Part shown: positions 7,555 through 16,564 of the stretch, in pieces
Layout: each line of letters starts with the position of its first letter
How positions within the stretch are numbered: the stretch's first letter is position 1
Notes under the pieces: model-generated
Databases searched by the model: none
Seen by the model: only the letters and a program-made list of their open reading frames with translations
Told to the model about the DNA's origin: nothing
Assembly (NCBI RefSeq): GCF_000814475.1
Contig: NZ_JSVC01000015.1
Coordinates: 329,268 to 393,267, forward strand
DNA length: 64,000 nucleotides
Direction: 5' to 3'
Source of the DNA: Flavihumibacter solisilvae
Lineage (GTDB): Bacteria; Bacteroidota; Bacteroidia; Chitinophagales; Chitinophagaceae
Position numbers and translations under genes: made by a program

Positions 7555-8646
7555 ATGCAAGCAACTGACAACAAAACAATGAAACAAATCACACAGCAGG
7601 CATGGGCGAAACGTCCCCTGATCATCTCAGGACCCTGCAGCGCAGAAACGGAAGAGCAAGTACTCGCTACGGCACAGCAGCTCGCCAATACAGGTAAGGT
7701 TGACGTTCTCCGGGCGGGGATCTGGAAACCACGTACGCGTCCAGGCTCATTTGAAGGTATTGGTACTAAGGGACTGCCATGGCTCCAGCAGGCAAAAAAG
7801 CTGACTGGTCTGCCGGTTGCAGTGGAAGTGGCTACAGCAAAGCAGGTGGAAGATGCCCTTCATTTTGATGTGGACATCCTCTGGATCGGTGCTCGTACTA
7901 CAGTTAACCCGTTCAGTGTTCAGGAAGTTGCCGACGCCCTTCGTGGTGCCGACGTTCCAGTGCTGATCAAAAACCCCATTAACCCCGACCTGGAATTGTG
8001 GCTTGGCGCTGTTGAAAGAGTTGCAAAGTCAAACATTAAACAGATTGGTCTCATTCACCGTGGATTCTCATCATACGGTAACACAGAATACCGCAATGCA
8101 CCAATGTGGCACCTTGCGATTGAAATGAAAAGGCGCAACCCGGAGCTGATGGTGATCAACGACCCTTCACACATCTGTGGCCGTCGTGATATTCTCATGG
8201 ATGTAATGCAAAAGGCGATTGACCTCGATTACGATGGACTGATGATCGAAAGCCATATTGATCCAGATAATGCCTGGAGTGATGCAAAACAGCAGGTTAC
8301 TCCTGAGAAGCTCGCTGAAATGCTCAATACACTGGCATGGAGAAAAGAGGATGTGGATTCAGAATCATACCATGCAGCCCTGGAGAAACTCCGCCAGCAG
8401 ATCAATCACCTCGATGACGAACTGTTGCAGATCCTCGGCCAGCGGATGAAAGTTGCAGAACAGATCGGTACCTACAAAAAGAATAACAACATCACGATCC
8501 TCCAGACCAACAGGTGGAACGAGATCCTTGACCGTGCTTTCCTGAAAGGCGATAAACTTGGCCTGAGCAAAGAATTCATCACGCGGTACTTCGATGCAGT
8601 ACACATGGAAAGCATCAACCACCAGAACAAGATCATGAACAGTTAA
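7555..8646 (+). CDS. Bifunctional DAHP synthase (type I beta) - chorismate mutase
   Basis: A 363-residue fusion. Residues about 15-265 are a KDO8P-synthase-like DAHP synthase: ISGPCSAETEE, VLRAGIWKPRTRPG, WIGARTTVNPF, HRGFSSYG and INDPSHICGRR are all present. Residues about 270-360 are an AroQ-type chorismate mutase (LRQQINHLDDELLQILGQRM, VAEQIGTYKK). The enzyme therefore catalyses both the first step of the shikimate pathway and the branch step to prephenate. This domain order is typical for Bacteroidota and allows prephenate-type feedback through the mutase domain. Starts at ATG 7555 or 7579 are both possible; the longer is given. Confidence 0.94.
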   Translation: MQATDNKTMKQITQQAWAKRPLIISGPCSAETEEQVLATAQQLANTGKVDVLRAGIWKPRTRPGSFEGIGTKGLPWLQQAKKLTGLPVAVEVATAKQVEDALHFDVDILWIGARTTVNPFSVQEVADALRGADVPVLIKNPINPDLELWLGAVERVAKSNIKQIGLIHRGFSSYGNTEYRNAPMWHLAIEMKRRNPELMVINDPSHICGRRDILMDVMQKAIDLDYDGLMIESHIDPDNAWSDAKQQVTPEKLAEMLNTLAWRKEDVDSESYHAALEKLRQQINHLDDELLQILGQRMKVAEQIGTYKKNNNITILQTNRWNEILDRAFLKGDKLGLSKEFITRYFDAVHMESINHQNKIMNS

Positions 8647-8664
8647 GCACATTCGAAAGGCAAA

Positions 8665-9684
8665 ATGGAAAGTAAAAAGATCAGGATAGGAAATGCTGTA
8701 ACGGAATACCATTTTAATGCTTCTCTGTCAAAGCTTCAGCTGGTTGCAGACAGGAAGTATTCAGTGATCATCACTGATGAAAACCTGTACGACAGCTATA
8801 AGAAGAAGCTCAAAGGCTGGAACACGATCGTTGTCAAACCCGGCGAGGAGTTTAAAGTGCAGCAGACCGCTGACACGATCGTCGACACGCTGGCGGAGAT
8901 GGAGGCCGACAGGAAGACAACTCTTATCGGCTTTGGTGGTGGAGTAATCACCGACCTGACGGGGTATGTTGGCGCAACTTATATGCGCGGCATCCGCACC
9001 GGGTTTATCCCGACAAGCCTGCTCGCGATGGTAGACGCATCGATTGGTGGGAAGAATGGAATCGACGTTGGTTTATATAAAAACCTCGTAGGAACAATCC
9101 GCCAGCCTGCCTTCCTGTTCTTTGATGTTTCCCTGTTGCAGTCGCTTCCCGAAAGCGAGTGGCAGAACGGATTTGCAGAGATCATCAAACATTCATGCAT
9201 CAAGGATGCCCCGATGTTCCGCGAACTTGCAGAACATGATCTTGCGTATTACCGTGGCCGGAAGAATGCAATTGCTGCATTGGTTCGAAGGAATGCCCTG
9301 CTGAAGACCAAAGTGGTTCAGCGGGATGAGACTGAACAGGGCGAAAGAAAGCTCCTGAATTTCGGTCATACCCTCGGGCATGCGCTTGAGAACCAGTTTG
9401 AACTTTCCCACGGTCAGGCTGTTTCCATTGGCATGACCTATGCCGCTCATCTTTCATCGTCTTTGCTTGGTTTCAGGCAGACCGAAAAAGTGGTATCACT
9501 TATTTCCAGTTATGGACTGCCTACCTATGCAAGTTTCGATCGGACCAAAGTGTTTGATGTACTTAAGCATGACAAGAAAAGGGAACGTGATACTATTCAC
9601 TACATCCTGCTTGACAGGATCGGAAAGGGAGTGGTACATACGTTGCCGCTTGACCAGGTGAAAACTATAATAGAACAATTATAA
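8665..9684 (+). CDS. aroB: 3-dehydroquinate synthase
   Basis: A 339-residue NAD- and metal-dependent cyclase that converts DAHP to 3-dehydroquinate, the second shikimate step. Motifs include the GFGGGVITDLTGYVGATYMRG dinucleotide region (about 92-112), PTSLLAMVDASIGGKNG (substrate and metal site), NGFAEIIKH, and LLNFGHTLGHALE with the metal-binding histidines. Length is near the family norm. It starts 18 bases after the DAHP synthase stop in the same operon. Confidence 0.96.
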   Translation: MESKKIRIGNAVTEYHFNASLSKLQLVADRKYSVIITDENLYDSYKKKLKGWNTIVVKPGEEFKVQQTADTIVDTLAEMEADRKTTLIGFGGGVITDLTGYVGATYMRGIRTGFIPTSLLAMVDASIGGKNGIDVGLYKNLVGTIRQPAFLFFDVSLLQSLPESEWQNGFAEIIKHSCIKDAPMFRELAEHDLAYYRGRKNAIAALVRRNALLKTKVVQRDETEQGERKLLNFGHTLGHALENQFELSHGQAVSIGMTYAAHLSSSLLGFRQTEKVVSLISSYGLPTYASFDRTKVFDVLKHDKKRERDTIHYILLDRIGKGVVHTLPLDQVKTIIEQL

Positions 9685-9698
9685 CTGCTAATTACAGT

Positions 9699-10973
9699 AT
9701 GATCGCAACCATAGAACCTTCCGTATTGGCGGGTGAGATTTATGCGCCGGCATCCAAGAGTTCGATGCAGCGTGCCTGTGCGGCAGCGCTTGCTGCCGGC
9801 GGGGTTACCATAATCCGGAATCCCGGTGAGTCGAATGATGATAAAGCAGCACTCGGCGTCATCAGCGCATTGGGTGCAGAAGTAAAAAAGTCTGCCGGTT
9901 CACTGGAAGTGCAAAGTTCGGGTGTGCATGCACGCGAGCAGGCTGTGCATTGTGGCGAAAGCGGGCTTGGGATCAGGATGTTCACGCCACTGGTTGCATT
10001 GAATGATCGTGAGATCACCATCACCGGTGAGGGCAGTCTTGTTACAAGGCCGATGGACTTCTTCGACTCTGTGCTTCCGCAACTTGGTGTCGAAGTTCAC
10101 TCGAATAACGGCAAGCTCCCCCTTAAAGTAAAGGGACCCCTTCAGCCTCGCAACATAACCATCGACGGATCACTGAGCTCACAGTTCCTGACCGGGATCC
10201 TGTTTGCTTATTCAGCCAGCGGCGCCAGTGATGTGGAAGTGCAGGTTACAGACCTGAAAAGCAAACCGTATGTGGACCTTACGCTCGCAGTTATGCAGGC
10301 GTTCGGGATGAACGTGCCGGAGAACCGGAACTATGAATCTTTCTATTTCAAAAAGCAAGCTGCAAGTGTTGAACCTGTAAAGAGAACATATACGGTTGAA
10401 GGTGACTGGAGCGGCGGTGCATTCCTGCTCGTGGCAGGTGCAATTGCAGGGAATGTAACCATCAAAGGGCTTGATGTATTTTCCACGCAGGCAGATAAGG
10501 CGGTATTGCAAGCGCTCATGAGCTGCGGTGCGGGAATCAGCATCGAAGCCGAGCAGATAATACTGCGTCCTATGCCCCTTAAGGCATTCCATTTCAACGC
10601 AACAGACTGTCCCGACCTGTTTCCGCCGCTTGTTGCGCTTGCCGCATACTGCGAAGGCACGACAGTTATCGAAGGCGTTGGAAGGCTCGCACATAAAGAG
10701 AGCGACAGGGCGCTGACTCTGCAGGAAGAATTTGGAAAGATGGGTGTGTCAATTGAACTTCAGGGTGACCTGATGATCATTCATGGCGGAAACCAGGTGA
10801 ATGGTGCTGCGGTATCATCACGCCATGATCACCGCATAGCAATGGCAACGGCAGTAGCCGGCCTGAAAGCAACAGGCACAACAACCATTTCTGATGCTGA
10901 TGCCATCAACAAGTCTTACCCGGTCTTTTTCGACCATATCAGGCAGCTTGGGGCCAAAGTAAAATACGCATGA
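9699..10973 (+). CDS. aroA: 3-phosphoshikimate 1-carboxyvinyltransferase (EPSP synthase)
   Basis: A 424-residue enzyme joining PEP to shikimate-3-phosphate. Seen are ASKSSMQRACAAA in place of the classic SKS-N-RAL site, ESGLGIRMFTPL corresponding to the GN-GT-R loop, the SSQFLTGILFAY motif, KPYVDLTL, and KESDRALTLQEEF plus DHRIAMATA near the C-terminus. The E-S-G-L-G-I-R version of the PEP loop (about residues 86-92) lacks the NAGTAMR of E. coli-type class I enzymes. This is usual in Bacteroidota and places it outside the standard glyphosate-sensitive signature. Operon position supports the call. Confidence 0.94.
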   Translation: MIATIEPSVLAGEIYAPASKSSMQRACAAALAAGGVTIIRNPGESNDDKAALGVISALGAEVKKSAGSLEVQSSGVHAREQAVHCGESGLGIRMFTPLVALNDREITITGEGSLVTRPMDFFDSVLPQLGVEVHSNNGKLPLKVKGPLQPRNITIDGSLSSQFLTGILFAYSASGASDVEVQVTDLKSKPYVDLTLAVMQAFGMNVPENRNYESFYFKKQAASVEPVKRTYTVEGDWSGGAFLLVAGAIAGNVTIKGLDVFSTQADKAVLQALMSCGAGISIEAEQIILRPMPLKAFHFNATDCPDLFPPLVALAAYCEGTTVIEGVGRLAHKESDRALTLQEEFGKMGVSIELQGDLMIIHGGNQVNGAAVSSRHDHRIAMATAVAGLKATGTTTISDADAINKSYPVFFDHIRQLGAKVKYA

Positions 10974-11001
10974 CCATTAACGTGAAAAAGTAAACAGATC
11001 A

Positions 11002-11991
11002 ATGAACGCATTCGGAAAACTATTCAGGGTTACGATAATTGGTGAATCACACGGACCTGCGGTGGGAGTTATTGTAGACGGAGTTCCGCCCGGTCTTCCG
11101 CTTTCAGCGGACGATTTCCAGGAAGACATCGAAAGGAGAAAAGGTGGTATGCAGAAAGGAACCACACCACGTAAAGAGGATGACTTTCCTTTATTCCAGA
11201 CAGGATTGTTCAATGGCCATTGCACAGGAGCACCACTGACGATAATGTTTGAAAATAAGAACACGAGAAGCGGTGATTATGAAAAGCAGCGGGCGGTGCC
11301 CAGGCCTGGGCATGCTGACTTTGTCGCACACCAGAAATTCGGTGGCTTTGAAGATTTCAGGGGTGGTGGACATTTCAGCGGCCGGCTTACGGTCGGACTT
11401 GTTGCTGCCGGTGTAGTTGCTAAAAAGATCTTATCTTCCTTAAGTATACGCGCTACGATCCTTGAGATAGGCGGGGTAGCAGATGTGGAGGCCGGGTTAC
11501 AGAAAGCAATTGATGCGAAGGATTCTATCGGTGGCATAGTGGAGTGCCGGGTTGAAGGACTCCCGATCGGTTGGGGTGAACCTTTTTTCGATTCTGTCGA
11601 GTCTGTCATCAGTCATGCCGTCTTCGCCATTCCTGCAGTGCGGGGTGTTGAATTCGGAACAGGGTTCCGGGCAGCAAAAATGTTCGGTATCGAGCACAAT
11701 GATGCCATTGAGGACCAGTCTGGCAAAACAAGGACCAATCATGCTGGTGGTGTGGTAGGTGGCATAACCAACGGGAACGAATTGGTGTTTCGCATAGCCA
11801 TCAAGCCAACATCCAGCACGCCTAAAGAGCAGTTAACACTTAACTGGGAAACCGGTGAACAGGAGACATTTTCGGTAAAGGGCAGGCATGATTTATGTAT
11901 AGCATTGCGCGTTCCTGTCGTACTTGAAGCTGTAACTGCTATTGCACTTGCAGATTTAATGATGCAAACCAGGCCTAACGTAAAACAATAA
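11002..11991 (+). CDS. aroC: Chorismate synthase
   Basis: A 329-residue FMN-dependent enzyme producing chorismate, the last common aromatic step. Motifs are TIIGESHGPAVGVIVDG (residues 10-26), RPGHADFVAHQKFG, FRGGGHFSGRLTVGLVAAG, and GKTRTNHAGGVVGGITNG. The C-terminal RHDLCIALRVP replaces the more common RHDPCV-PRA. It is somewhat shorter than the 350-360 residues usual for the family, with the shortfall in internal loops; all signature motifs are intact. It follows aroA by 28 bases and completes the seven-gene operon. aroD/aroQ, aroE and aroK are not here and must lie elsewhere. Confidence 0.95.
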   Translation: MNAFGKLFRVTIIGESHGPAVGVIVDGVPPGLPLSADDFQEDIERRKGGMQKGTTPRKEDDFPLFQTGLFNGHCTGAPLTIMFENKNTRSGDYEKQRAVPRPGHADFVAHQKFGGFEDFRGGGHFSGRLTVGLVAAGVVAKKILSSLSIRATILEIGGVADVEAGLQKAIDAKDSIGGIVECRVEGLPIGWGEPFFDSVESVISHAVFAIPAVRGVEFGTGFRAAKMFGIEHNDAIEDQSGKTRTNHAGGVVGGITNGNELVFRIAIKPTSSTPKEQLTLNWETGEQETFSVKGRHDLCIALRVPVVLEAVTAIALADLMMQTRPNVKQ

Positions 11992-11998
11992 GCGAATA

Positions 11999-12307
11999 AT
12001 GATTTATCATATCACGTCAAAAGCAGATTGGGAAGATGCGGTTATCAATGGTAATTACCATTGCGGTACGCTACATGAAGAGGGATATATCCATGCTTCC
12101 GAAGACCACCAGGTAGAAGGTGTATTGCAGCGTTATTTTTCCGGTCGCCACGACCTTGTTAAACTGGTGATTGATCCAGGCCTGCTTCGCAGCCAGATCG
12201 TACACGAATGGTCGCCTTCCATCCAGGATACTTTCCCCCATATTTATGGACCAATTAATGTTGACGCGGTGGTGAAGGTTGAAACCTGTTCACTTCCTCA
12301 AAACTAA
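11999..12307 (+). CDS. DUF952 family protein
   Basis: A 102-residue protein of the DUF952 family, recognised from MIYHIT at the N-terminus, the GYIHASEDHQVEGVLQRYF stretch (about residues 29-47) and FPHIYGPINVDAVVKV near the end. The biochemical role of the family is not established; its fold is related to ADP-ribosyltransferase-like proteins. It starts eight bases after aroC, so it is probably the last gene of the aromatic operon, but no metabolic link is evident. Its last 53 bases overlap the 3' end of the convergent dipeptidase gene. Confidence 0.85.
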   Translation: MIYHITSKADWEDAVINGNYHCGTLHEEGYIHASEDHQVEGVLQRYFSGRHDLVKLVIDPGLLRSQIVHEWSPSIQDTFPHIYGPINVDAVVKVETCSLPQN

Positions 12308-12989
12308 GGTCCAGGACATCATATTTCCGGTTATTAGGCCAGCTGTAATGCCACCATTCTGTATCCAGTGCCTGGAATCCATGCTTTTCCATAACTGATT
12401 TCAGGATGCCGCGATTGATTAGCACTTTTTCCGGCAGGTTCGGGTTGTCGTGGTGAGCCGCTTCTGTAAAGTTGTCAAAGCCGGTGCCCATAGCGAGTTC
12501 TTTCCCGCTTCGCATATAGTATAACGTCAGGTCCACAGATAAGCCACGGTTATGACCACTGCCTCTCACCGGGTTGGCAACATAACGTTCATCCCTGATC
12601 AGATCCCACATTTCAACCGTCGCCGAATATGGCCGGTATGCATCAAAAATTTTCAATCCAAAACCCTGTTTCTCCAGTTCGATCGCAACTTCCCGTAGTG
12701 CTTCTGCTGGTGCTTTTCGCAGGAAGGTAATTTTAAGGCCCCTCGGATACAATCTTTTGCCTGTAAAGTTGTTTTTATCTGCGTAGCGGAGGTCGAGCCT
12801 TATATTGGGTGCCAGTTTGTCAAGCCTTATCAACTGCTGTGAGCTGTCGTTGCTGACAACCATCCTGAATTGTTCCGGGTCTTTAATAATGGGAAGGGTG
12901 GACTTTACAGTGTCCTGCGCACTAACATGAAGACAAAAAAACGTATATACAAAGCAAAGGAAATGAAGGCGAATAACTATATTGTACAT
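12255..12989 (-). CDS. VanX/DdpX-type D-alanyl-D-alanine dipeptidase, exported
   Basis: A 244-residue M15D zinc peptidase with an N-terminal signal peptide (cleavage near HVSAQ, residue 25). Metal and catalytic residues are visible: SGHNRGLSVDL (His and Asp ligands, about 146-156) and EWWHYSW (catalytic Glu and third ligand His, about 215-221). DAYRPYSA is the arginine-containing substrate motif. It should cleave D-Ala-D-Ala or related dipeptides in the periplasm. A role in wall turnover is likelier than vancomycin resistance, because no vanA or vanH homologue is nearby. It is divergent from an L,D-transpeptidase; the two start codons share the palindrome CATG. Confidence 0.92.
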   Translation of the reverse strand: MYNIVIRLHFLCFVYTFFCLHVSAQDTVKSTLPIIKDPEQFRMVVSNDSSQQLIRLDKLAPNIRLDLRYADKNNFTGKRLYPRGLKITFLRKAPAEALREVAIELEKQGFGLKIFDAYRPYSATVEMWDLIRDERYVANPVRGSGHNRGLSVDLTLYYMRSGKELAMGTGFDNFTEAAHHDNPNLPEKVLINRGILKSVMEKHGFQALDTEWWHYSWPNNRKYDVLDLSFEEVNRFQPSPPRQH

Positions 12990-14745
12990 GACCGGAATAG
13001 ATTTTGCTCAAATGAAAATAAAGAATCTGTTACGCAACATGAGGAATAATCCCTTACTCTGGAAATATAACCGGCTTTTGATATGTATGGTGTCATTCAC
13101 CATGTTCATCAATCTTTCCTGCGGCAGTGACCAGGCTGTAAAGGCTCCCGCTGATGTGGTCATTGCGAAGTCTCCTGAAGAGATCGAAGAAAAAATCGAA
13201 GAGCAGTTGAAGCAATCGATCGATTTCATTTTAAACAACGGGGATAAAATGAAGGATTCAACGGTCATTCCGCATATTGATGCGTTGAATAAAGTTTATA
13301 CATCAGGTGCTTACCAGCCACTTTGGAGTGATAAAGGCAACTGGCTGCCACGGGGCGACTCACTGTTTTTCCTTGTCAGCAAAGCAAAAGAGTTTGGGTT
13401 ATTTCCTTCCGATTATCACCTGCTTCCACTTCTTGCCATCCGTAATAAAATTGTTACTGACACGGTTGCAAGGAAGAATGTTGCCTTGTGGGCCAGGGCC
13501 GACCTGCTGCTGAGCGACGCCTACCTGCTAATGGCATCGCATCTTAAATACGGTCACTTTGATAGGGACAGCATAACTGTTAGTAACGATTCACTTTTCA
13601 ATACAACAAAGCAGGTCGATGTATTAAAGAACGGGATTGTGCAGGGGCAACTCAGGTCTACGCTCGAAAGCCTGGAACCAGTTCACCAGGGTTACAAACA
13701 GATCAGGGAATTGTTACCGAGGTTTCTTGACACAGCACAGTTTCGTGAATACACGATCATTACATTTCCCAATCCTGACAGCACCGCAGTTTATGGTGAG
13801 GTTGCAAAACGATTGCAGGAAGCCGGGCTGCTTGCGGCTGACTGGAACCCCGCCGATTCGGCAACGTATACAAAGGCAGTAAAAACTTACCAGCAGGCGA
13901 ACGGGATCCGTACAACAGGTGTCGCAGCTGAGCTCACCATTAAGAGCCTGAACAATACAGACTGGGAAAAATTCAAACGTATTGCGATTACGCTTGACCG
14001 TTACCGCCAGCAGATCCCGGAACATATGCCCGAAACATTTGTTTGGGTTAACCTTCCTGCTTACCAGTTGACAGTAGTGGATACCGATACCGTTGTAATG
14101 CAGTCAAAGATCATTGTGGGTGCCGTCAAAACACGAACACCGGTATTGAGCAGTGAGATCACGAATTTTATTACCTATCCGCAATGGACGGTTCCATATA
14201 GTATCATCTTCAAAGAGATGCTGCCGAAAATTCAGGAAGATATCACTTACCTGGAAAAACAGAACTTGATGGTGGTTGACAAGTATGACAGCGTGGTGAA
14301 CCCAGCGGAAGTTGAGTGGAATAAAGTCACCAGGAATAATTTCCCCTACCTGATCAGGCAACGCCAGGGAGATGACAATTCACTTGGACTGATGAAATTC
14401 AATTTCAGGAATAAATATGCCGTTTACCTGCACGATACAAATGCACGCGGATTGTTCGGTAAAAAGGACAGGGCACTGAGTCACGGTTGTGTGCGAGTGC
14501 AGGAATGGGAGAAACTATCGAGGTTCCTGGTCAGGAATGACGAGATCCGGTATAATCCGGATACGATCAAAGCATGGATTGGCCGGCAGGAGAAGCATAT
14601 AATTTCAGATTTTGCGCGCGTTCCGATTTATATACGCTATTTTACCATTGAAGCGAAGGATGATAAGTTGCGGTTTTTCGACGATATCTATGGCGAGGAC
14701 CGCTTTCTTGCAGACAGATATTTCAAATCCAAACCAATAAGTTGA
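12988..14745 (+). CDS. L,D-transpeptidase, YcbB-like, lipoprotein
   Basis: About 585 residues. The N-terminus is positively charged, then a hydrophobic segment ending in INLSC gives a lipobox, so the protein is probably lipid-anchored in the periplasm. A scaffold domain follows, then a peptidoglycan-binding domain (about residues 275-325: LQEAGLL, YQQANGIRTTG). The YkuD catalytic domain has the SHGCVRV motif with the nucleophilic Cys (about residue 500). Such enzymes make 3-3 cross-links in peptidoglycan. The start is uncertain: ATG 12988, 13012 and 13039 all leave the lipobox intact. It sits four bases upstream of an RlpA gene and divergent from a D,D-dipeptidase, forming a wall-remodelling locus. 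Confidence 0.92.
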   Translation: MTGIDFAQMKIKNLLRNMRNNPLLWKYNRLLICMVSFTMFINLSCGSDQAVKAPADVVIAKSPEEIEEKIEEQLKQSIDFILNNGDKMKDSTVIPHIDALNKVYTSGAYQPLWSDKGNWLPRGDSLFFLVSKAKEFGLFPSDYHLLPLLAIRNKIVTDTVARKNVALWARADLLLSDAYLLMASHLKYGHFDRDSITVSNDSLFNTTKQVDVLKNGIVQGQLRSTLESLEPVHQGYKQIRELLPRFLDTAQFREYTIITFPNPDSTAVYGEVAKRLQEAGLLAADWNPADSATYTKAVKTYQQANGIRTTGVAAELTIKSLNNTDWEKFKRIAITLDRYRQQIPEHMPETFVWVNLPAYQLTVVDTDTVVMQSKIIVGAVKTRTPVLSSEITNFITYPQWTVPYSIIFKEMLPKIQEDITYLEKQNLMVVDKYDSVVNPAEVEWNKVTRNNFPYLIRQRQGDDNSLGLMKFNFRNKYAVYLHDTNARGLFGKKDRALSHGCVRVQEWEKLSRFLVRNDEIRYNPDTIKAWIGRQEKHIISDFARVPIYIRYFTIEAKDDKLRFFDDIYGEDRFLADRYFKSKPIS

Positions 14746-14748
14746 TCT

Positions 14749-15207
14749 ATGAAAATCCTGAAACGACTGCTCCTCGCAGTGAGTCTCCTTTATACGGGGG
14801 TAGCTCACGCAACGCCTGCCGACAGTTTAAAAACACAAAGCAGGAAAAAAAGGAAGGCCAACACTGCCAAAGTGCAGTTTGGAACCGCAAGTTATTACGC
14901 CGCCAAATTCCATGGACGTAAAACGGCCAGTGGTGAAGTCTATGATGCCAATAAATTTACTGCCGCACATAACGGTCTGCCTTTAGGAACCTGGATCAGG
15001 GTAACTAATCAGCGTAACGGGCGCAAAGTCCTCGTGAAGGTCAATGACAGGCTGCATTATAAGAACCCCAGGCTGGTCGACCTGTCACGCGCCGCCGCAA
15101 AAAAACTGGGTTACACCGGTCACGGTCTCGCGAAAGTGAAAGTGGAGGTACTGGGAAAAAAAATGCCTGCAGAACTGGCAACTGCCAACGAAGCAACCAA
15201 TAAATAA
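14749..15207 (+). CDS. RlpA-like septal ring lytic transglycosylase
   Basis: A 152-residue exported protein with a signal peptide of about 20 residues (cleavage after VAHA) and a double-psi beta-barrel domain at about 40-135. The motifs FGTASYYAAKFHGRKTASGE, FTAAHNGLPLGTWIRVT, VKVNDRLHY and PRLVDLSRAAAKKLGY match RlpA, including the catalytic Asp in VNDR. There is no SPOR domain, so it is the short form. The family cuts denuded glycan strands. It begins four bases after the L,D-transpeptidase stop. Confidence 0.92.
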   Translation: MKILKRLLLAVSLLYTGVAHATPADSLKTQSRKKRKANTAKVQFGTASYYAAKFHGRKTASGEVYDANKFTAAHNGLPLGTWIRVTNQRNGRKVLVKVNDRLHYKNPRLVDLSRAAAKKLGYTGHGLAKVKVEVLGKKMPAELATANEATNK

Positions 15208-15231
15208 TTTTCAATATTTGTAGCTGAAAAC

Positions 15232-15239
15232 TATTTTTG
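15232..15239 (+). promoter_or_regulatory. Candidate -7 promoter element of the OmpA-like gene
   Basis: TATTTTTG matches the Bacteroidota -7 consensus TAnnTTTG exactly and lies 24 bases before the ATG at 15264. No TTG at the expected -33 spacing is visible, so support comes only from the -7 box and its position. Confidence 0.4.
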
Positions 15240-15263
15240 ACCCCAGCAAACCAAACACCCATT

Positions 15264-16517
15264 ATGAAGAAAATAGTACTTTCAGTATTGACAGTATGCT
15301 GCTATTTCACGAACTCTTTTGGCCAGGATGAAAATTATATCAAAAGACCCGCTATCGGGATCCACTTTTTCGGCAATGACTTTGTAACGCCGCAACGCAT
15401 CCGGTCAACCTCCCTCAGCACTGTATTGAAAGACAATGATTGGGCTAAGTTCAGCGACCTGAACTTTGGATTTGCCGGCAACTACATGAAGGGTCTAAGC
15501 AACCACTTTGATTTCTCAACAACTCTTGGTGTTTCATTCCTGGAATATCCCATGGATGATAAGCCGCAGAATGGCAAAGACGGGGCACTGTTCGAATGGG
15601 ATGCCATGGTTCACGGCAAAATGGTTTCTGATAAATACTGGGTTTCGCCATACATCTCAGCCGGTATCGGTGCATCACAGTGGAGAGGATACTTCGGGGC
15701 ATTCATTCCCGTGGGTGTAGGTATCCAGGTAAACTTTTTTGACGAAGCTTTTCTCCTGATCAATACCCAGTACAGGATGAAAGTGACCAGTACTACTAAT
15801 TATCATTTTTACCAGGGTATCGGCTTCGCTGGCAATATAGGAAGGCCGAAAGAAGAAAAAGTAATTCCACCACCACCGCCGCCGGTTGTAGTTGTGGAAC
15901 AGGAGAAAGACCAGGATAGTGATGGGATTGCCGATAAGGATGATAAATGTCCCACCCAGCCAGGCATTGCCCGTTATGAAGGATGCCCCATTCCCGATAC
16001 TGATGGAGATGGCATCAATGATGAAGAAGACAAATGTAAGGATGTGGCCGGGCTGGCCCGCTACCAGGGATGCCCGGTTCCGGATACGGACAAAGACGGG
16101 GTGAATGATGAAGAAGATAAATGTCCCGATGTTCCCGGGCTTGCAGACAATTTCGGTTGCCCCAGGCTTGAAACTTCGAAATTCAATGCAAGTAATGTCC
16201 AGTTTGTTACCGGGAGTGCCACACTTACTGCCGGGGCAAAGAAAGAGCTTGACAAGGCTGCTAAAATTCTCAATGAAGAATACCCGCAACTGAAAGTGGA
16301 TATCGTGGGTCACACGGATAATACCGGTGGCGCTGAGCTGAACCAAAAGCTGAGTGAGAAACGTGCCAATGCTGTGAAGGCCTACCTTGGCAAAAAAGGT
16401 GTGGCTGCAGACAGGCTTACTGCAACAGGGCAGGGACAGGGAAACCCAATTACCGATAACAATTCTTCCGCAGGCCGGGCAAAGAACCGGCGGGTCGAAT
16501 TCAAAATAAGTCAATAA
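15264..16517 (+). CDS. OmpA family protein with thrombospondin type-3 repeats
   Basis: A 417-residue outer membrane protein. A signal peptide (cleavage near NSFGQ) is followed by an N-terminal beta-barrel region to about residue 195. A proline-rich linker (PPPPPP) comes next, then three acidic calcium-binding repeats (DQDSDGIADKDDKC, DTDGDGINDEEDKC, DTDKDGVNDEEDKC) and a C-terminal OmpA peptidoglycan-binding domain. That domain carries GHTDNTGGAELNQKLSEKRA and the final KNRRVEF. It anchors the outer membrane to the wall. An in-frame TTG at 15237 is rejected in favour of the ATG that opens a proper signal peptide. A strong terminator follows immediately. Confidence 0.94.
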   Translation: MKKIVLSVLTVCCYFTNSFGQDENYIKRPAIGIHFFGNDFVTPQRIRSTSLSTVLKDNDWAKFSDLNFGFAGNYMKGLSNHFDFSTTLGVSFLEYPMDDKPQNGKDGALFEWDAMVHGKMVSDKYWVSPYISAGIGASQWRGYFGAFIPVGVGIQVNFFDEAFLLINTQYRMKVTSTTNYHFYQGIGFAGNIGRPKEEKVIPPPPPPVVVVEQEKDQDSDGIADKDDKCPTQPGIARYEGCPIPDTDGDGINDEEDKCKDVAGLARYQGCPVPDTDKDGVNDEEDKCPDVPGLADNFGCPRLETSKFNASNVQFVTGSATLTAGAKKELDKAAKILNEEYPQLKVDIVGHTDNTGGAELNQKLSEKRANAVKAYLGKKGVAADRLTATGQGQGNPITDNNSSAGRAKNRRVEFKISQ

Positions 16518-16547
16518 AAAAAGCGCCGCAAGGCGCTTTTTTTATTG
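16512..16547. terminator. Bidirectional rho-independent terminator
   Basis: Two perfectly complementary 16-base arms (16512-16527 and 16532-16547) flank a GCAA tetraloop. The core is GCGCC/GGCGC, flanked by seven A and seven T residues. It overlaps the stop codon of the OmpA-like gene and serves the convergent PBP1A gene on the other strand. Confidence 0.92.
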
Positions 16548-16564
16548 TGCATCAAAACTGGGTA

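Noticed and set aside
12255..12989. Vancomycin resistance gene vanX
   Set aside because: The dipeptidase has no vanA or vanH neighbours and is exported, so cell-wall turnover is the better explanation.
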